Positions 34,387-43,583 are shown, counted from the stretch's first letter. The stretch is DNA of 64,000 nucleotides from RGIG6375 sp964472725 (GCA_964472725.1 CAYYLZ010000005.1:1-64000); one strand, 5' to 3'. Program-made: numbers and translations. The notes: generated from the letters alone by a model not told the origin.

Positions 34387-35475
34387 TTACGCTAATTCAT
34401 TTCTGACCTTGGTAAGGAATCGGCTGGTAACGGCGCACATCTCAGCGCGGGTAGCCGTTCCCTTGGGGTCGAACAGATTTCCGTCCTTACCGTTTATAAG
34501 TCCGATACGCTGAGCATACAATACCGCGTCAAGTGCCCAAGAGCTTATCTTATCCTCATCAGCGAAAGGCTCCGCCTCGGTTTCGGTAATGACTACACCG
34601 GTGTGATTTGCAAAGCGCATGAAAATCAGCGCCATCTGTTCGCGGGTTATATAACTTTCCGGCTTAAAGGTGTCTTCATCATAGCCGTCGACTATACCGG
34701 CTTCATGGGCCCACGCAACATAGGGGCCGTACCACTTATTGATATCTACGTCAGCAAAACCTGTATCGGTATAGTGGTCGGGGCTTATTCCGTAAACTCG
34801 GCCAAGAATAGTCACCAGCATTCCGCGGGTAACCTTTGTATTGGGCGAGAAACGGTGGTCATCAACGCCGTCCACGATGCCGATGTTATACAGCTCATAT
34901 ACATATTCCGCACCCCAATGGCCGAACATATCGTAGAACATATCGTTGTCGATAAAGCCGGTGGCTTCTCCGATCCTGTAATAGCCATCAACAAAGCCCA
35001 CTGCATTAGGACTGTACGCTACAGCTCTGGCAACTGCGTTTTCAGCGGCGAAATACTTGTGATTCAGGTTCATGGGAGTACCATCGCCAACCGTTTCCCC
35101 GGTGGAAATATTGATAACGTCGCCCTCGGTCACGCGCAGGACAAACTTACCCTCGGTGGGCATAAAGCAGGCAAAGTGCCCCAGCTCCACATATCCGCTT
35201 TCTTCAAGAGTGATATCCGTAAACTGAGGGGTATGGGACATTTCGCTGCTGTAGAAATACGAGGCGTCCTCAAGGCGGTAAATATAGTTGTTGTATACTT
35301 CGCCAACCTGTTCTTCCACTTCCGCTTCCGCACTACCGATTATGGCGTTTTTCACCGTGTCGATAAGGTAGCTGAGTGATATAAGCGGGTCTCCCGCTCC
35401 GCCGCCCGCTGCCAGAGCATACCCTCCGCAGACAATGACGGCAAATATCAAGATCATCGCAATAAAGCGTTTCAT
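34387..35475 (-). CDS. SLH-domain surface protein
   Basis: It has 362 aa with an N-terminal signal peptide or membrane anchor (about 1-23) and three SLH repeats at the C-terminus (about 185-360, with FSPNTKVTRGMLVTIL, FKPESYITREQMALIF and FDPKGTATRAEMCAVT). SLH repeats bind pyruvylated secondary wall polymer. The middle ~160 aa has no family I recognise. The ATG at 35475 follows the hslO stop by six bases, so it is in the hslO operon. Confidence 0.9.
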   Translation of the reverse strand: MKRFIAMILIFAVIVCGGYALAAGGGAGDPLISLSYLIDTVKNAIIGSAEAEVEEQVGEVYNNYIYRLEDASYFYSSEMSHTPQFTDITLEESGYVELGHFACFMPTEGKFVLRVTEGDVINISTGETVGDGTPMNLNHKYFAAENAVARAVAYSPNAVGFVDGYYRIGEATGFIDNDMFYDMFGHWGAEYVYELYNIGIVDGVDDHRFSPNTKVTRGMLVTILGRVYGISPDHYTDTGFADVDINKWYGPYVAWAHEAGIVDGYDEDTFKPESYITREQMALIFMRFANHTGVVITETEAEPFADEDKISSWALDAVLYAQRIGLINGKDGNLFDPKGTATRAEMCAVTSRFLTKVRNELA

Positions 35476-35481
35476 ACGCAA

Positions 35482-36411
35482 TTATTCCTCTTCTTCACTC
35501 TCTTCCGCGGCAGCTTCAGCTCTCGCTATGGCGCGCCGGTAGAGCTCGTCCAATTCCTCGGTGTTAAATTCGTACTTGGTATTGCAGAACTGGCAAACTA
35601 TCTCGATAGGCTGGCCTTCGTCACGCATATTGCACAGCTCATCGCTGCCAAGTCCCACCAGCGCCTTTGCGTACTTCTCCTTGCCGCAGGTGCAGCGATA
35701 TTCAAACTCGCCCTCTTCAAGAATGCTGAATTCCACAAGGCCGAATATCATTCCCGCAATCTCTTCAAGGCTTGTTCCGTCGGCAATAAGCTGGGACAGC
35801 GAAGGCATATAATCTATATTGGCCTGCAGTATGGGCGTGATAAATTCGTTAGCGTCGGGCATCAGCTGGAGAATATAGCCGCCTGCAGCCTTGCAGCTAC
35901 CGTCCGGGAATACTCTTACGCCCAAAGCGCATACGGAGGGAGTCTGCTCACTGACGGTGTAGTACTCGGTGATATCCTCGGCTATCTCGCCGCTGACGAT
36001 GGGAGAATACCCCACATAAGGTTCACCAAAGCCCAGGTCCTTAACGATATAGATAGAACCGTTATTACCAACCGCTCCGCCAACGTCCAGCTTTCCCTGA
36101 GCATTGGGTTCAAGCTCGACCTCGGGATTATCCGCGCAGCCGCGGACATTGCCTTCGCAGTCGGCTACGCATACTATGCGTCCGGCAGGGCCGCCGCCAT
36201 CAATACGCAGTGTTACGCTGCTCTTTTCGGACTTGAGCATCCTGCCCATAATAGCGCAGGCGGTTATACTTCTGCCGAGGGCGGCAGTCATGGTCTTAGA
36301 TGTATTGTGAAGCTGTCTCATCTTCTCCACGGCATTTGTAGACTCCACGAGAAGCAGTCTGAAACCGCCGTCCTTGGACAGGGCGGTAATTACTTTGCAT
36401 TTATTATCCAT
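35482..36411 (-). CDS. hslO: Redox-regulated chaperone Hsp33
   Basis: It has 309 aa. The N-terminal domain holds HNTSKTMTAALGR, and the C-terminal zinc site is C-x-C (YRCTCGKE) plus C-x2-C (CQFC). Oxidation of these four cysteines activates holdase function. An acidic C-terminal tail follows (AAEESEEEE). The ATG at 36411 has AAGGAAG upstream. It has its own promoter, divergent from the phosphoribosyltransferase gene. Confidence 0.95.
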   Translation of the reverse strand: MDNKCKVITALSKDGGFRLLLVESTNAVEKMRQLHNTSKTMTAALGRSITACAIMGRMLKSEKSSVTLRIDGGGPAGRIVCVADCEGNVRGCADNPEVELEPNAQGKLDVGGAVGNNGSIYIVKDLGFGEPYVGYSPIVSGEIAEDITEYYTVSEQTPSVCALGVRVFPDGSCKAAGGYILQLMPDANEFITPILQANIDYMPSLSQLIADGTSLEEIAGMIFGLVEFSILEEGEFEYRCTCGKEKYAKALVGLGSDELCNMRDEGQPIEIVCQFCNTKYEFNTEELDELYRRAIARAEAAAEESEEEE

Positions 36412-36451
36412 TAGATTACTTCCTTGTCGATATACATAGTTACACGTGTAT

Positions 36452-36480
36452 ATAATAACGCTTTTTCTCGTTTTAGACAA
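36452..36480 (-). promoter_or_regulatory. Promoter of hslO
   Basis: -35 TTGTCT (36480-36475) and -10 TATTAT (36457-36452) on the minus strand are separated by 17 bases, about 40 bases before the hslO ATG. Confidence 0.55.
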
Positions 36481-36517
36481 TAGTTATCTTTTAGAAAATA
36501 TACGAATTAAGTTTTTA

Positions 36518-36545
36518 TTGCTTTTTCCGCCGAAAGATATATAAT
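36518..36545 (+). promoter_or_regulatory. Promoter of the phosphoribosyltransferase gene
   Basis: -35 TTGCTT (36518-36523) and -10 TATAAT (36540-36545) are separated by 16 bases, about 30 bases before the Shine-Dalgarno of the gene. Confidence 0.6.
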
Positions 36546-36581
36546 TATTATATCAAATAACGCTATTCAGAGGTGTTCTAT

Positions 36582-37139
36582 ATGAAGTCCTATAAAATGA
36601 CCATCGCCGGTGTCGAGCGCGAGCTCCCCATCTGCCCCGTTAACGATTCTCTTTCCATCGGCGCTTTTGTTATTCTCGGCGACGCACAACTCAGCGAAGC
36701 CGCCGCACGCGAGCTTCTCAAGCTTGCTCCCGAATACGATTACATAATCACCGCTGAAGCCAAGGGCATCACCCTCGCCCATGAAATGGCTCGTCAGAAC
36801 GGTGACCGCACCTATTTCGTAGCAAGAAAGACCCCCAAGCTTTATATGTCCGGCGTATTTCAGGTAGATGTTCGTTCCATTACCACTGCCAAGGATCAGA
36901 TGCTCTATCTGGACACCGCTGAAGCCGAAATGATGAACGGCAAGCGAGTTCTCCTTGTTGACGACGTTATCTCCACCGGCGAGTCCATTTACGCCGTTGA
37001 GAAGCTGGTAAAGAAAGCCGGCGGTATTATCGTAGGCCGTATGGCAATTCTTGCCGAGGGCGACGCCCAAAAACGTGACGATATCGTTTATCTTGAAAAG
37101 CTGCCTCTCTTCCACCCCGACGGGACCGTAATGGAATAA
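36582..37139 (+). CDS. Phosphoribosyltransferase family protein (adenine/xanthine type)
   Basis: It has 185 aa with the type I PRTase PRPP motif VLLVDDVISTGES near 125. A flexible loop region (FVARKTPKLY) and the EAKGITLAHEMA segment resemble adenine phosphoribosyltransferase and related purine salvage enzymes, but the exact base cannot be assigned. AGAGGTG precedes the ATG at 36582. It is a single gene with its own promoter and terminator. Confidence 0.85.
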   Translation: MKSYKMTIAGVERELPICPVNDSLSIGAFVILGDAQLSEAAARELLKLAPEYDYIITAEAKGITLAHEMARQNGDRTYFVARKTPKLYMSGVFQVDVRSITTAKDQMLYLDTAEAEMMNGKRVLLVDDVISTGESIYAVEKLVKKAGGIIVGRMAILAEGDAQKRDDIVYLEKLPLFHPDGTVME

Positions 37140-37159
37140 TTTTATATCATCAATAATAT

Positions 37160-37196
37160 AAGCGGACGTACCAACTGGTGCGTCCGCTTTGCTTTT
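37160..37196 (+). terminator. Terminator of the phosphoribosyltransferase gene
   Basis: AGCGGACG / CGTCCGCT with internal mismatches is followed by TTGCTTTT. The tail overlaps the stop codon of the convergent lipid kinase gene at 37195. Confidence 0.8.
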
Positions 37197-38079
37197 ATCT
37201 TGTTATCAGTCTTATTGCGCTGTGGCTGTTCACAACTTCTATACGCTCGCTGCCCGGTTCGTACTCTCCGTCCAGCGACCATGCCATATTCTTGTCGGCG
37301 TATATGACCGCACTTTTGGCTTTTATGAAATCTATCATAGAGCAGTCGTACTGCTTCGTTCCAAGAGCCTTGATTATTACGTTCAGCTCAGCAATATTTA
37401 CAGGAGACTTAATGAGCATTATTTCAAACACGCCGTCATTCATGTCAACGATACCCGGGTCAAGGGTCAGCACACCGCCCAGCGAGGTGGAGTTGCTGAC
37501 TGCACCGAACAGGTAGTCGCCTTCCCTTACCTCTCCGTTGGCTTCTATACTGATATGTTCAGGCTTTATCTGCGGGATATCCATAATTCCCTCAAGGACA
37601 TAGGCAAGATGTCCCAGCGCATTTTTGACGTTTTGAGGTGTCGCGTAGGAAGCCTTTGTAAACGCGCCGAAAGATGCAACGTAAGAGAAGCTTCTGCCGT
37701 TAAAAAGGCCTATATCCAGCTTTCGTTCCTTACCGTTTGCTATGTCGCTGCAGGCCTGTATGATATCCGATGAGAGCTTAAGGCTTGCAGCAAAATCGTT
37801 GGTGCTGCCCGCCGGAATATATCCCACCGGTACATCAATATTGCCGGAAATAAGTCCCGCCACCACTTCGTTGAATGTTCCGTCGCCGCCGATACATACT
37901 ATAATATCATGGTCAGTTGCGTAGTTAATAACGAATTCTTTGGCGTCACCGCGCTTTTCTGTTACGAAAACAGTGCTGATATAACCCTTGCTGCCGAAAT
38001 ATGCAATGATCTCCGCAAGGTACTTTTTCCCCTGCTTGGTACCCGCCGTGGGGTTGATGATCAGTTGAAGCTTTTTCAT
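37195..38079 (-). CDS. Diacylglycerol kinase-like lipid kinase (YegS/DgkB family)
   Basis: It has 294 aa. The family signatures are IINPTAGTKQGKK at the N-terminus and GGDGTFNEVVAGL near 63-75, with GSTNDFAASL and SLDGE further on. It phosphorylates a lipid, probably diacylglycerol, recycling it into phospholipid. The ATG at 38079 has GGAGG upstream. It has its own promoter and is convergent with the PRTase gene. Confidence 0.92.
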   Translation of the reverse strand: MKKLQLIINPTAGTKQGKKYLAEIIAYFGSKGYISTVFVTEKRGDAKEFVINYATDHDIIVCIGGDGTFNEVVAGLISGNIDVPVGYIPAGSTNDFAASLKLSSDIIQACSDIANGKERKLDIGLFNGRSFSYVASFGAFTKASYATPQNVKNALGHLAYVLEGIMDIPQIKPEHISIEANGEVREGDYLFGAVSNSTSLGGVLTLDPGIVDMNDGVFEIMLIKSPVNIAELNVIIKALGTKQYDCSMIDFIKAKSAVIYADKNMAWSLDGEYEPGSERIEVVNSHSAIRLITR

Positions 38080-38119
38080 AGCGTTCCTCCACAAAATATA
38101 CTTCATCCGAGCCACAAAT

Positions 38120-38148
38120 ATATTATCTCAATGTAAATCCAATGTCAA
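38120..38148 (-). promoter_or_regulatory. Promoter of the lipid kinase gene
   Basis: -35 TTGACA (38148-38143) and -10 TAATAT (38125-38120) on the minus strand are 17 bases apart. Confidence 0.7.
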
Positions 38149-38154
38149 CAAACC

Positions 38155-38183
38155 TTGTATTCCTTTACATTTTTTGCTATACT
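38155..38183 (+). promoter_or_regulatory. Promoter of the alpha/beta hydrolase gene
   Basis: -35 TTGTAT (38155-38160) and extended -10 TGCTATACT (-10 hexamer 38178-38183) are 17 bases apart. It is back to back with the lipid kinase promoter. The +1 would be close to the ribosome-binding site, giving a very short leader. Confidence 0.6.
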
Positions 38184-38204
38184 TTTACCGGAAGGTGATT
38201 ATCC

Positions 38205-39167
38205 ATGAAGCAAAAGAAGTCAGCTAAATACATCGCCGCCGCAGGAACTCTGGCAACAGCCGCCGGTGCGGTATGGGGGCTCAACTTTCTCCATAAGCTC
38301 GCCGCCGCCCGCAAAGCTCCGGAGCTGAAAATGCTGAGGATCGACGAAAGCGATTTCTTCCTCGGCAATGACAAATTCATTGATGAGGTAAACGCCGGCA
38401 AGCAATGGCTGCGTGAAACCGCTCACGAGGACATAAGCATAGAGAGCTTTGACGGCCTGAAGCTTGTGGGACATCTATATCTCAGCAACAACGCCAAGAG
38501 AACGGTAATTATGTTCCACGGCTTCCGCTCCAACTGGCTGAGAGATTTCGGTTTTGCCGCGAGGGAGTTTTACGAGGTCGGCTGCAATCTGCTCATTGTG
38601 GAGCAGCGTGCCCACGGGAACAGCGAGGGTGATTATATCACCTACGGTGTATTCGAGCGTTTCGACTGCCTCGAATGGGCAAAGTACGCCGCCGCGCGTT
38701 TCGCTGATCTTCCCTTGTATCTCGACGGCATTTCCATGGGTGCGGCAACCGTGCTCATGGCAAGCGCTCTGCCGCTTCCCGATACTGTAAAGGGAATTAT
38801 AGCGGATTGCGGATACACTTCCCCCAAGGCTATTATAAGCAGAGTATTCGCACAGAAAAGCCCCGTACCCAGTAAAGGGCTGGTTTCCATTGTAAGCGCA
38901 TACAGCAGATTTGCCGCAGGCTACGATTTCGACGATTACAGCACGCTGGAGGCTATGCGTGAAAACACCCGTCCCATATTCTTCGCTCACGGCGACGCAG
39001 ACGACTTCGTTCCCATGGAAATGACTTTAGAAAATTACGAGGCCTGCATAGCACCCAAGACGCTGTTCATCGCCCACGGTGCTACCCACGGACTGAGTTA
39101 TCTTGTGCAGCACGATGCGTATTATAACGAGCTTATGGAATTTTTCGATAAATATGACAACGCATAA
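38205..39167 (+). CDS. Alpha/beta hydrolase, membrane anchored
   Basis: It has 320 aa. A hydrophobic N-terminus (about 8-30) suggests a membrane anchor or signal. The hydrolase core has the oxyanion HGFRSN (105-110), the nucleophile elbow GISMGA (S177), the acid in HGDADDF (about 265-271) and the His in HGATHG (about 292). Relatives of this S9/FrsA-like group are uncharacterised esterases. GGAAGGTG precedes the ATG. The substrate is unknown. Confidence 0.9.
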   Translation: MKQKKSAKYIAAAGTLATAAGAVWGLNFLHKLAAARKAPELKMLRIDESDFFLGNDKFIDEVNAGKQWLRETAHEDISIESFDGLKLVGHLYLSNNAKRTVIMFHGFRSNWLRDFGFAAREFYEVGCNLLIVEQRAHGNSEGDYITYGVFERFDCLEWAKYAAARFADLPLYLDGISMGAATVLMASALPLPDTVKGIIADCGYTSPKAIISRVFAQKSPVPSKGLVSIVSAYSRFAAGYDFDDYSTLEAMRENTRPIFFAHGDADDFVPMEMTLENYEACIAPKTLFIAHGATHGLSYLVQHDAYYNELMEFFDKYDNA

Positions 39168-39236
39168 TCGAAAGGCCCGCCGCACAACGTGTGGCAGGAC
39201 TTTTATTGCTGTAAGACTTTATCAAGGAGGGATTTT

Positions 39237-41702
39237 ATGAAAAAGAAGCTGTCGCTGATTTTGGCCTTATTGATGCTTGCACTGTCGGCCTGCGGTCAGG
39301 TAGTTCCCATTGTGGAGGAAACTCCGCCGCCCTCCCCTGTGCAGACAACTCCTACTCCCGAAGTCACCCCTACACCCGCCCAAACACCGGAGCCCACTCC
39401 CACACCCGTTCCCACGGTTTCTCCGGAGCCCGATCCCGAGCCTACGCTGGAATGCACACCCGAACCCACTCCCGAACCTATTATCGACGCGGCATGGTGG
39501 GCCGAAAACATGCCTGTAATGGACGGTTCCACCTCACTCATTCCTCTTGAAGCCGGCATACGCGCCGCACTTCTCGAAATAAGTGCCGAGGAAGCAGAAA
39601 AACAGGTTGTACATTCCACTACATACGGAAGTTTTTATAATCTTATCAGCAAAAACGCCGACCTTATATTCAGCGTTCCCCTTTCCGAAATGCAGTTGTC
39701 CCAGGCGGCCGATGCAGATATTGAGTTAGAGCAGATACCAATTGCACGTGAGGGTTTTATATTCATTGTCAACAAGGACAACCCAGTCGATTCTCTAACG
39801 CAGCAGCAACTGCGTGACATTTATTCCGGCAAGATCACAAACTGGAGCGAGGTTGGCGGCCCTGACCTGCCCATAATAGCCTACCAGCGCAACAACACCT
39901 CCGGCAGCCAGAACTATATGGTGGACTTCATGGGCGACACTCCCCTTATGGACGCTCCCAGCGAGCTGCGCCCCGGTTCAATGTCACTTGTTATAGATGT
40001 GATTGCCATCAACGATTACGCGGCACAGTCCATCGGTTATTCCGTGTACTCCTACGCCGCCGATATGTACTCCAACATCAGCAACACAAAATTCATTGCC
40101 GTAGATGGCATTGTTCCCTCCAAGGAAACCATGGCAAACGGCGAATATCCCCTGCTGTCTGAAAATTATGCAATTTTCCGCTCCGACGAGCCTGCTGAAT
40201 CCCCCGTCCGTCGCCTTTGCGATTGGCTCACCTCCGAGGAGGGTCAGTTGGCGATAGCAGGCGCAGGATATGTCCCTGTTATGGACGTTGGTTATGACTA
40301 CTCCCCCTCCGAACCGCCCGCAGCCTATTCTGCCGTCGGCGCAGGCCCCGAGGATTGGGACGCTTCCCTTTTCGAGTGCGTAGCCTTAAATCTGCCGCTT
40401 AACATCGAGCTTCCGGAGGACGCTAAGCTATCCGGCAGCACTGGCTTTCTCGGCGAATTTACCACCGGCATAGAATATTCCCTTAGCTGTCTGACCAACG
40501 ACGTCCTTGAAGCCGAAATAAACGCATGGCTGGCAAACGCCGTAGACGAAGCCGACGAGAGCAGCGCTGAGTTTTTTGAGTTCCTTGAAAAGAAAAACAG
40601 CGGCCAGTCCCGCGGTAACTACTCCCAGTATTATGTGCAGTTAAACAATCGTGAGGTATACTTCCCCAGCGCCTTTGTCCGCGTTACCGCCTACAACGGC
40701 TACATATGCGCCACCGTATCGCAGATATACACCTATGCCGTGGATTTATCCTACTATTATCACACAAGCTGCCGCATATGGGATATGTATACCGGCGAGG
40801 TCACGAGCATTGCGAATCTCTTCCGGGAAGGAACGGACGTCGACGAATACTTGAACAGCCTTGTTCGCGGTGCATCCCAGCGAGCTATTGATTCCTATGG
40901 CACACTGCCTGCCATGAAGCGGGATTTTGTATATCTTCCCGAAAGCGGCTGGGCTATGAGCCTTGACGGAATATATATCGACGCGGATAACCCCTATTTT
41001 GACGAAGGCATCCGCTTTCCGTTGGGCAATTATAATGCGCTCGCCTCGGAAATATACCGCGATATGAGCGGCATGTTTGACGAAAGCGTTAGCTGCGTTA
41101 CCGGGCTCAATAATATGAGCTATCTTCCAAACTATACCTATGTAAATGACAACTTTTTCAGCGTAGCCCTTCTGGACGAAAGCGTCGGCAACCGTGAAGT
41201 TCGGGCAAAAATAAACGCTGATGTTCTGCGTCGCGCCGAAGCTATCTCCATTGAGGCCGCCCAACAGTTCCTTGCCGAAAAGGGCTTTGATGATCTGGCA
41301 GAATCTCCCAATAACATCAGGAGTTTTGCCGGATATTACGGTTGGGGTCATACCGAATACGGCGACAGACTTGCTATATTCAAGGCATCTGCGCTTTATT
41401 TCTACCGCGGTATGGATTCTATGGCATGGCCGGAATCGGAGATATGCCTTATCTATGACCTGCAAACCGGCGAGCTGTTGGATTGGCAGGATATACTTGT
41501 GGACAACTGGCAGGAGCTTGCCGAGATAAAACCTTACGGCATGGAATTCAATGGTGACATCAGCTCGCTGCCACCTCTTGCTCGCCTATATAGCAGCTAC
41601 AATACGCCGCTCCACATTTATTTGCTTGACCCGGCAACGGACATTGCCTGTTCAATCAGCCTGCCCATATCCGCGCTGAAATGGTACAACGAAATATCAT
41701 AA
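39237..41702 (+). CDS. Lipoprotein: PstS-like binding domain fused to DUF3298-like region
   Basis: It has 821 aa. The lipobox LSAC (Cys19) is followed by a Pro/Thr-rich linker of short repeats (about 27-85). A PBP-like-2 phosphate-binding-type domain spans about 90-360 (MDGSTSLIPLEAGI, SGKITNWSEVGG, NTSGSQNYM and LLSENYAIF motifs). The C-terminal half (about 400-821) has segments resembling DUF3298/RsiV-like extracellular domains (TGEVTSIANLFREGTDVDEYLNSLV). No pst transporter genes are nearby. AAGGAGGG precedes the ATG. It probably binds a ligand on the cell surface without feeding a transporter. The ligand is unknown. Confidence 0.8.
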   Translation: MKKKLSLILALLMLALSACGQVVPIVEETPPPSPVQTTPTPEVTPTPAQTPEPTPTPVPTVSPEPDPEPTLECTPEPTPEPIIDAAWWAENMPVMDGSTSLIPLEAGIRAALLEISAEEAEKQVVHSTTYGSFYNLISKNADLIFSVPLSEMQLSQAADADIELEQIPIAREGFIFIVNKDNPVDSLTQQQLRDIYSGKITNWSEVGGPDLPIIAYQRNNTSGSQNYMVDFMGDTPLMDAPSELRPGSMSLVIDVIAINDYAAQSIGYSVYSYAADMYSNISNTKFIAVDGIVPSKETMANGEYPLLSENYAIFRSDEPAESPVRRLCDWLTSEEGQLAIAGAGYVPVMDVGYDYSPSEPPAAYSAVGAGPEDWDASLFECVALNLPLNIELPEDAKLSGSTGFLGEFTTGIEYSLSCLTNDVLEAEINAWLANAVDEADESSAEFFEFLEKKNSGQSRGNYSQYYVQLNNREVYFPSAFVRVTAYNGYICATVSQIYTYAVDLSYYYHTSCRIWDMYTGEVTSIANLFREGTDVDEYLNSLVRGASQRAIDSYGTLPAMKRDFVYLPESGWAMSLDGIYIDADNPYFDEGIRFPLGNYNALASEIYRDMSGMFDESVSCVTGLNNMSYLPNYTYVNDNFFSVALLDESVGNREVRAKINADVLRRAEAISIEAAQQFLAEKGFDDLAESPNNIRSFAGYYGWGHTEYGDRLAIFKASALYFYRGMDSMAWPESEICLIYDLQTGELLDWQDILVDNWQELAEIKPYGMEFNGDISSLPPLARLYSSYNTPLHIYLLDPATDIACSISLPISALKWYNEIS

Positions 41703-41709
41703 CATAGCC

Positions 41710-41741
41710 AAAGAGGCTGCTCCGATTGGAGCAGCCTCTTT
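41710..41741 (+). terminator. Terminator of the PstS-like lipoprotein gene
   Basis: A perfect 14-bp stem (AAAGAGGCTGCTCC / GGAGCAGCCTCTTT) with a GATT loop is followed by AAATAC. It can also act for the convergent rpsR gene ending at 41754. Confidence 0.9.
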
Positions 41742-41753
41742 AAATACTATGAG

Positions 41754-41996
41754 TTAGTCGGTGACGTAAGGCAGAAGAGCGATCTGACGTGCTCTCTTGA
41801 TGGCCTCGGTCAGCTGGCGCTGATGCATAGCGCAGGTACCGGTGGTTCTGCGGGGCAGAATCTTGCTACGCTCGGAAAGATAGCGGCGGAGCTTCGCGGT
41901 ATCCTTATAATCGATAGACTGAGCCTTATCTACGCAGAATGCGCAAACCTTTCTGCGCTTGCGATTACGGCTTCTCATGTCCTTCTCGTTGGTCAT
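41754..41996 (-). CDS. rpsR: 30S ribosomal protein S18
   Basis: It has 80 aa and carries the S18 core KLRRYLSERSKILPRRTTGTCAMHQRQL and the N-terminal zinc-type pair CAFC. It forms a heterodimer with S6 on 16S rRNA. It is last in the rpsF-ssb-rpsR operon; rplI, which often follows, is not in the window. Confidence 0.97.
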   Translation of the reverse strand: MTNEKDMRSRNRKRRKVCAFCVDKAQSIDYKDTAKLRRYLSERSKILPRRTTGTCAMHQRQLTEAIKRARQIALLPYVTD

Positions 41997-42036
41997 TGGT
42001 CTAACCTCCTGTCCGGTTTAAAGTAAATGGGTTACA

Positions 42037-42486
42037 TCAGAACGGCAGTTCGCCGTCGTCCTCGACCTCAAAGGTCGTTTCAATAGGCGGAGCGGAATAG
42101 CCTCCGTCATTGTAGGAGTAAGAGGAGTTGGAATAGCTTCCGCCGGAAGCACCCTCTCTGCTCTTCTTGCTTTCTCCGAAATAAACATTGTCGGCAACGA
42201 CTTCAGCGCTTCTGCGCTTTCCGCCGTCACGATCCGTCCAATCGCGGATCTGAAGCCTGCCGGAAACTACCGCCATGGAGCCCTTGGTGAAATACTTGCT
42301 GACGAACTCAGCAGTGTTTCTCCAGGCAACGATGTCGATAAAATCCGTCTGTCTTTCGCCGCCGTCGCGAGAAGAATAATCGCGGTCAACAGCGAGAGTG
42401 AAGCTGACTACCGGAATGCTGCTCTGCGTTCTGCGCAGCTCAGGATCGCGGGTAAGTCTGCCCATGAGGACGATATGATTAAGCAT
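42037..42486 (-). CDS. ssb: Single-stranded DNA-binding protein
   Basis: It has 149 aa: an OB fold at the N-terminus (MLNHIVLMGRLTRDPELRRTQ, then VAWRNTAEFVSKYFTKGS) and a Ser/Tyr-rich linker. The C-terminus is acidic but ends DDGELPF, as in Firmicutes SSB. It lies between rpsF and rpsR in the classic arrangement. Confidence 0.97.
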   Translation of the reverse strand: MLNHIVLMGRLTRDPELRRTQSSIPVVSFTLAVDRDYSSRDGGERQTDFIDIVAWRNTAEFVSKYFTKGSMAVVSGRLQIRDWTDRDGGKRRSAEVVADNVYFGESKKSREGASGGSYSNSSYSYNDGGYSAPPIETTFEVEDDGELPF

Positions 42487-42498
42487 TATATCTCCTCC

Positions 42499-42795
42499 TT
42501 AGGCCTCGACGACAGTAACAAGAGAACGCATGATGCCCTCGGTGATACCAAGAACACGCTTCAGCTCAGCGGGGAACTCGGGAGCAGAAGTAAACTTGGC
42601 GAGGACATAGTAACCCTCGGACATGTCGTTGATGAGGTAAGCGAGCTTACGCTTGCCCATCTCTTCCATCTCGGTAAGAGTACCGTTAGCCTCGATGAGA
42701 GCCTTGAACTTCTCAACAAGAGCGGCAGTCTCTTCCTCGGTCTTGGTGGGGTCAATGATATACATTACCTCGTAGTTATCCTGGACTTTTGCCAT
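42499..42795 (-). CDS. rpsF: 30S ribosomal protein S6
   Basis: It has 98 aa, starting at the ATG at 42795 with AGGAGG upstream (AKVQDNYEVMYIIDP start, then KRKLAYLINDMSEGYYVL). It heads the operon and is preceded by a stem structure that fits an S6:S18 autoregulatory leader. Confidence 0.97.
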   Translation of the reverse strand: MAKVQDNYEVMYIIDPTKTEEETAALVEKFKALIEANGTLTEMEEMGKRKLAYLINDMSEGYYVLAKFTSAPEFPAELKRVLGITEGIMRSLVTVVEA

Positions 42796-42811
42796 GATTG
42801 CACCTCCTTCT

Positions 42812-42850
42812 GGACTTATGGCCCGCTCAGTTGCGGGCAAGGAATAAGTC
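42812..42850 (-). promoter_or_regulatory. S6:S18-type ribosomal protein leader (candidate)
   Basis: On the minus strand an outer stem GACTTAT / ATAAGTC encloses an asymmetric internal loop (TCCTT / C) and an inner stem GCCCGC / GCGGGC with an AACTGA loop, just before the rpsF ribosome-binding site. This is the position and general shape of S6:S18 leaders that bind the S6-S18 pair. Exact consensus bases were not checked. Confidence 0.5.
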
Positions 42851-42953
42851 TATAACACAGTTACAGACCATATAATTATACATATTTATGGAATTTTGTC
42901 AAGCAAGATTTCAATATTTTTTAGTCTTTTTTCAGCAACATCCACACGCAGTT

Positions 42954-43583
42954 TTATGCATTTTCCTCAAACCACATTGAAAATTTGCAGCCGCAGTAAT
43001 TCTGGCGGTAAATTCCGTATTCCTCGCAAAGCTCGGTGGATCGCTTATAGCCCTCACGCTTTTTAAAATCCGATGGCAAAAAGGGTACGCCGTACTTCTC
43101 CCCCAGCTTTTCGCCTATTTCGTTTATAAGCGGTGCGTTCTTATGTGGGCTTATGGTCAGCGTGGTACAGAACCAGTCGCTGCCCAGCTTTTTTGCCAGC
43201 GCTGCAGTCGCTTCAAGGCGCTTATCAAAGCAGAGCGTACAGCGTCCGCCGCCCTCGAGTTCCTGTTCTGTCCCTTTAACATACTCAAACCACGCTTCAT
43301 CGTCATAATCCCCGACGATGAGCTTCACTCCCTGGCAGAATGGTGCAAGGCGCAGCAGCTTTTCTATCTCCCCAAGCCGCTTATCATATTCGGCGCGCGG
43401 ATAGATGTTGGGGTTATAATAAAACAGTGTTATGTCGAAATATTTGCTGAGATACTCAAGGACATAGCTCCCGCAGGGTGCGCAGCAAATCTGCAGCAGC
43501 AAAGACGGTCGTTTCCCCATCCGGTCTATCTCCTTTAATATCCCGTCAAGCTTAAGCTGATAATTTATTTTCAACGTTTTCAC
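42954..43583 (-). CDS. queH: Epoxyqueuosine reductase QueH
   Basis: It has 209 aa. The N-terminal LLLQICCAPCGSYVLEYL carries the Cys-Cys-x2-Cys Fe-S ligands, YYNPNIYPRAEYDKRL and RCTLCFDKRLE are family motifs, and the C-terminal YRQNYCGC completes the cluster. QueH replaces QueG in queuosine tRNA modification, and its presence indicates an anaerobic Firmicute. It lies upstream of the rpsF leader on the same strand. Confidence 0.93.
   Translation of the reverse strand: MKTLKINYQLKLDGILKEIDRMGKRPSLLLQICCAPCGSYVLEYLSKYFDITLFYYNPNIYPRAEYDKRLGEIEKLLRLAPFCQGVKLIVGDYDDEAWFEYVKGTEQELEGGGRCTLCFDKRLEATAALAKKLGSDWFCTTLTISPHKNAPLINEIGEKLGEKYGVPFLPSDFKKREGYKRSTELCEEYGIYRQNYCGCKFSMWFEENA

Noticed and set aside
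39320..39490. Short tandem-repeat look in the PstS-like lipoprotein gene
   Set aside because: This is a Pro/Thr-rich spacer coded by CCC/ACT/ACA triplets in frame, not a CRISPR or microsatellite.
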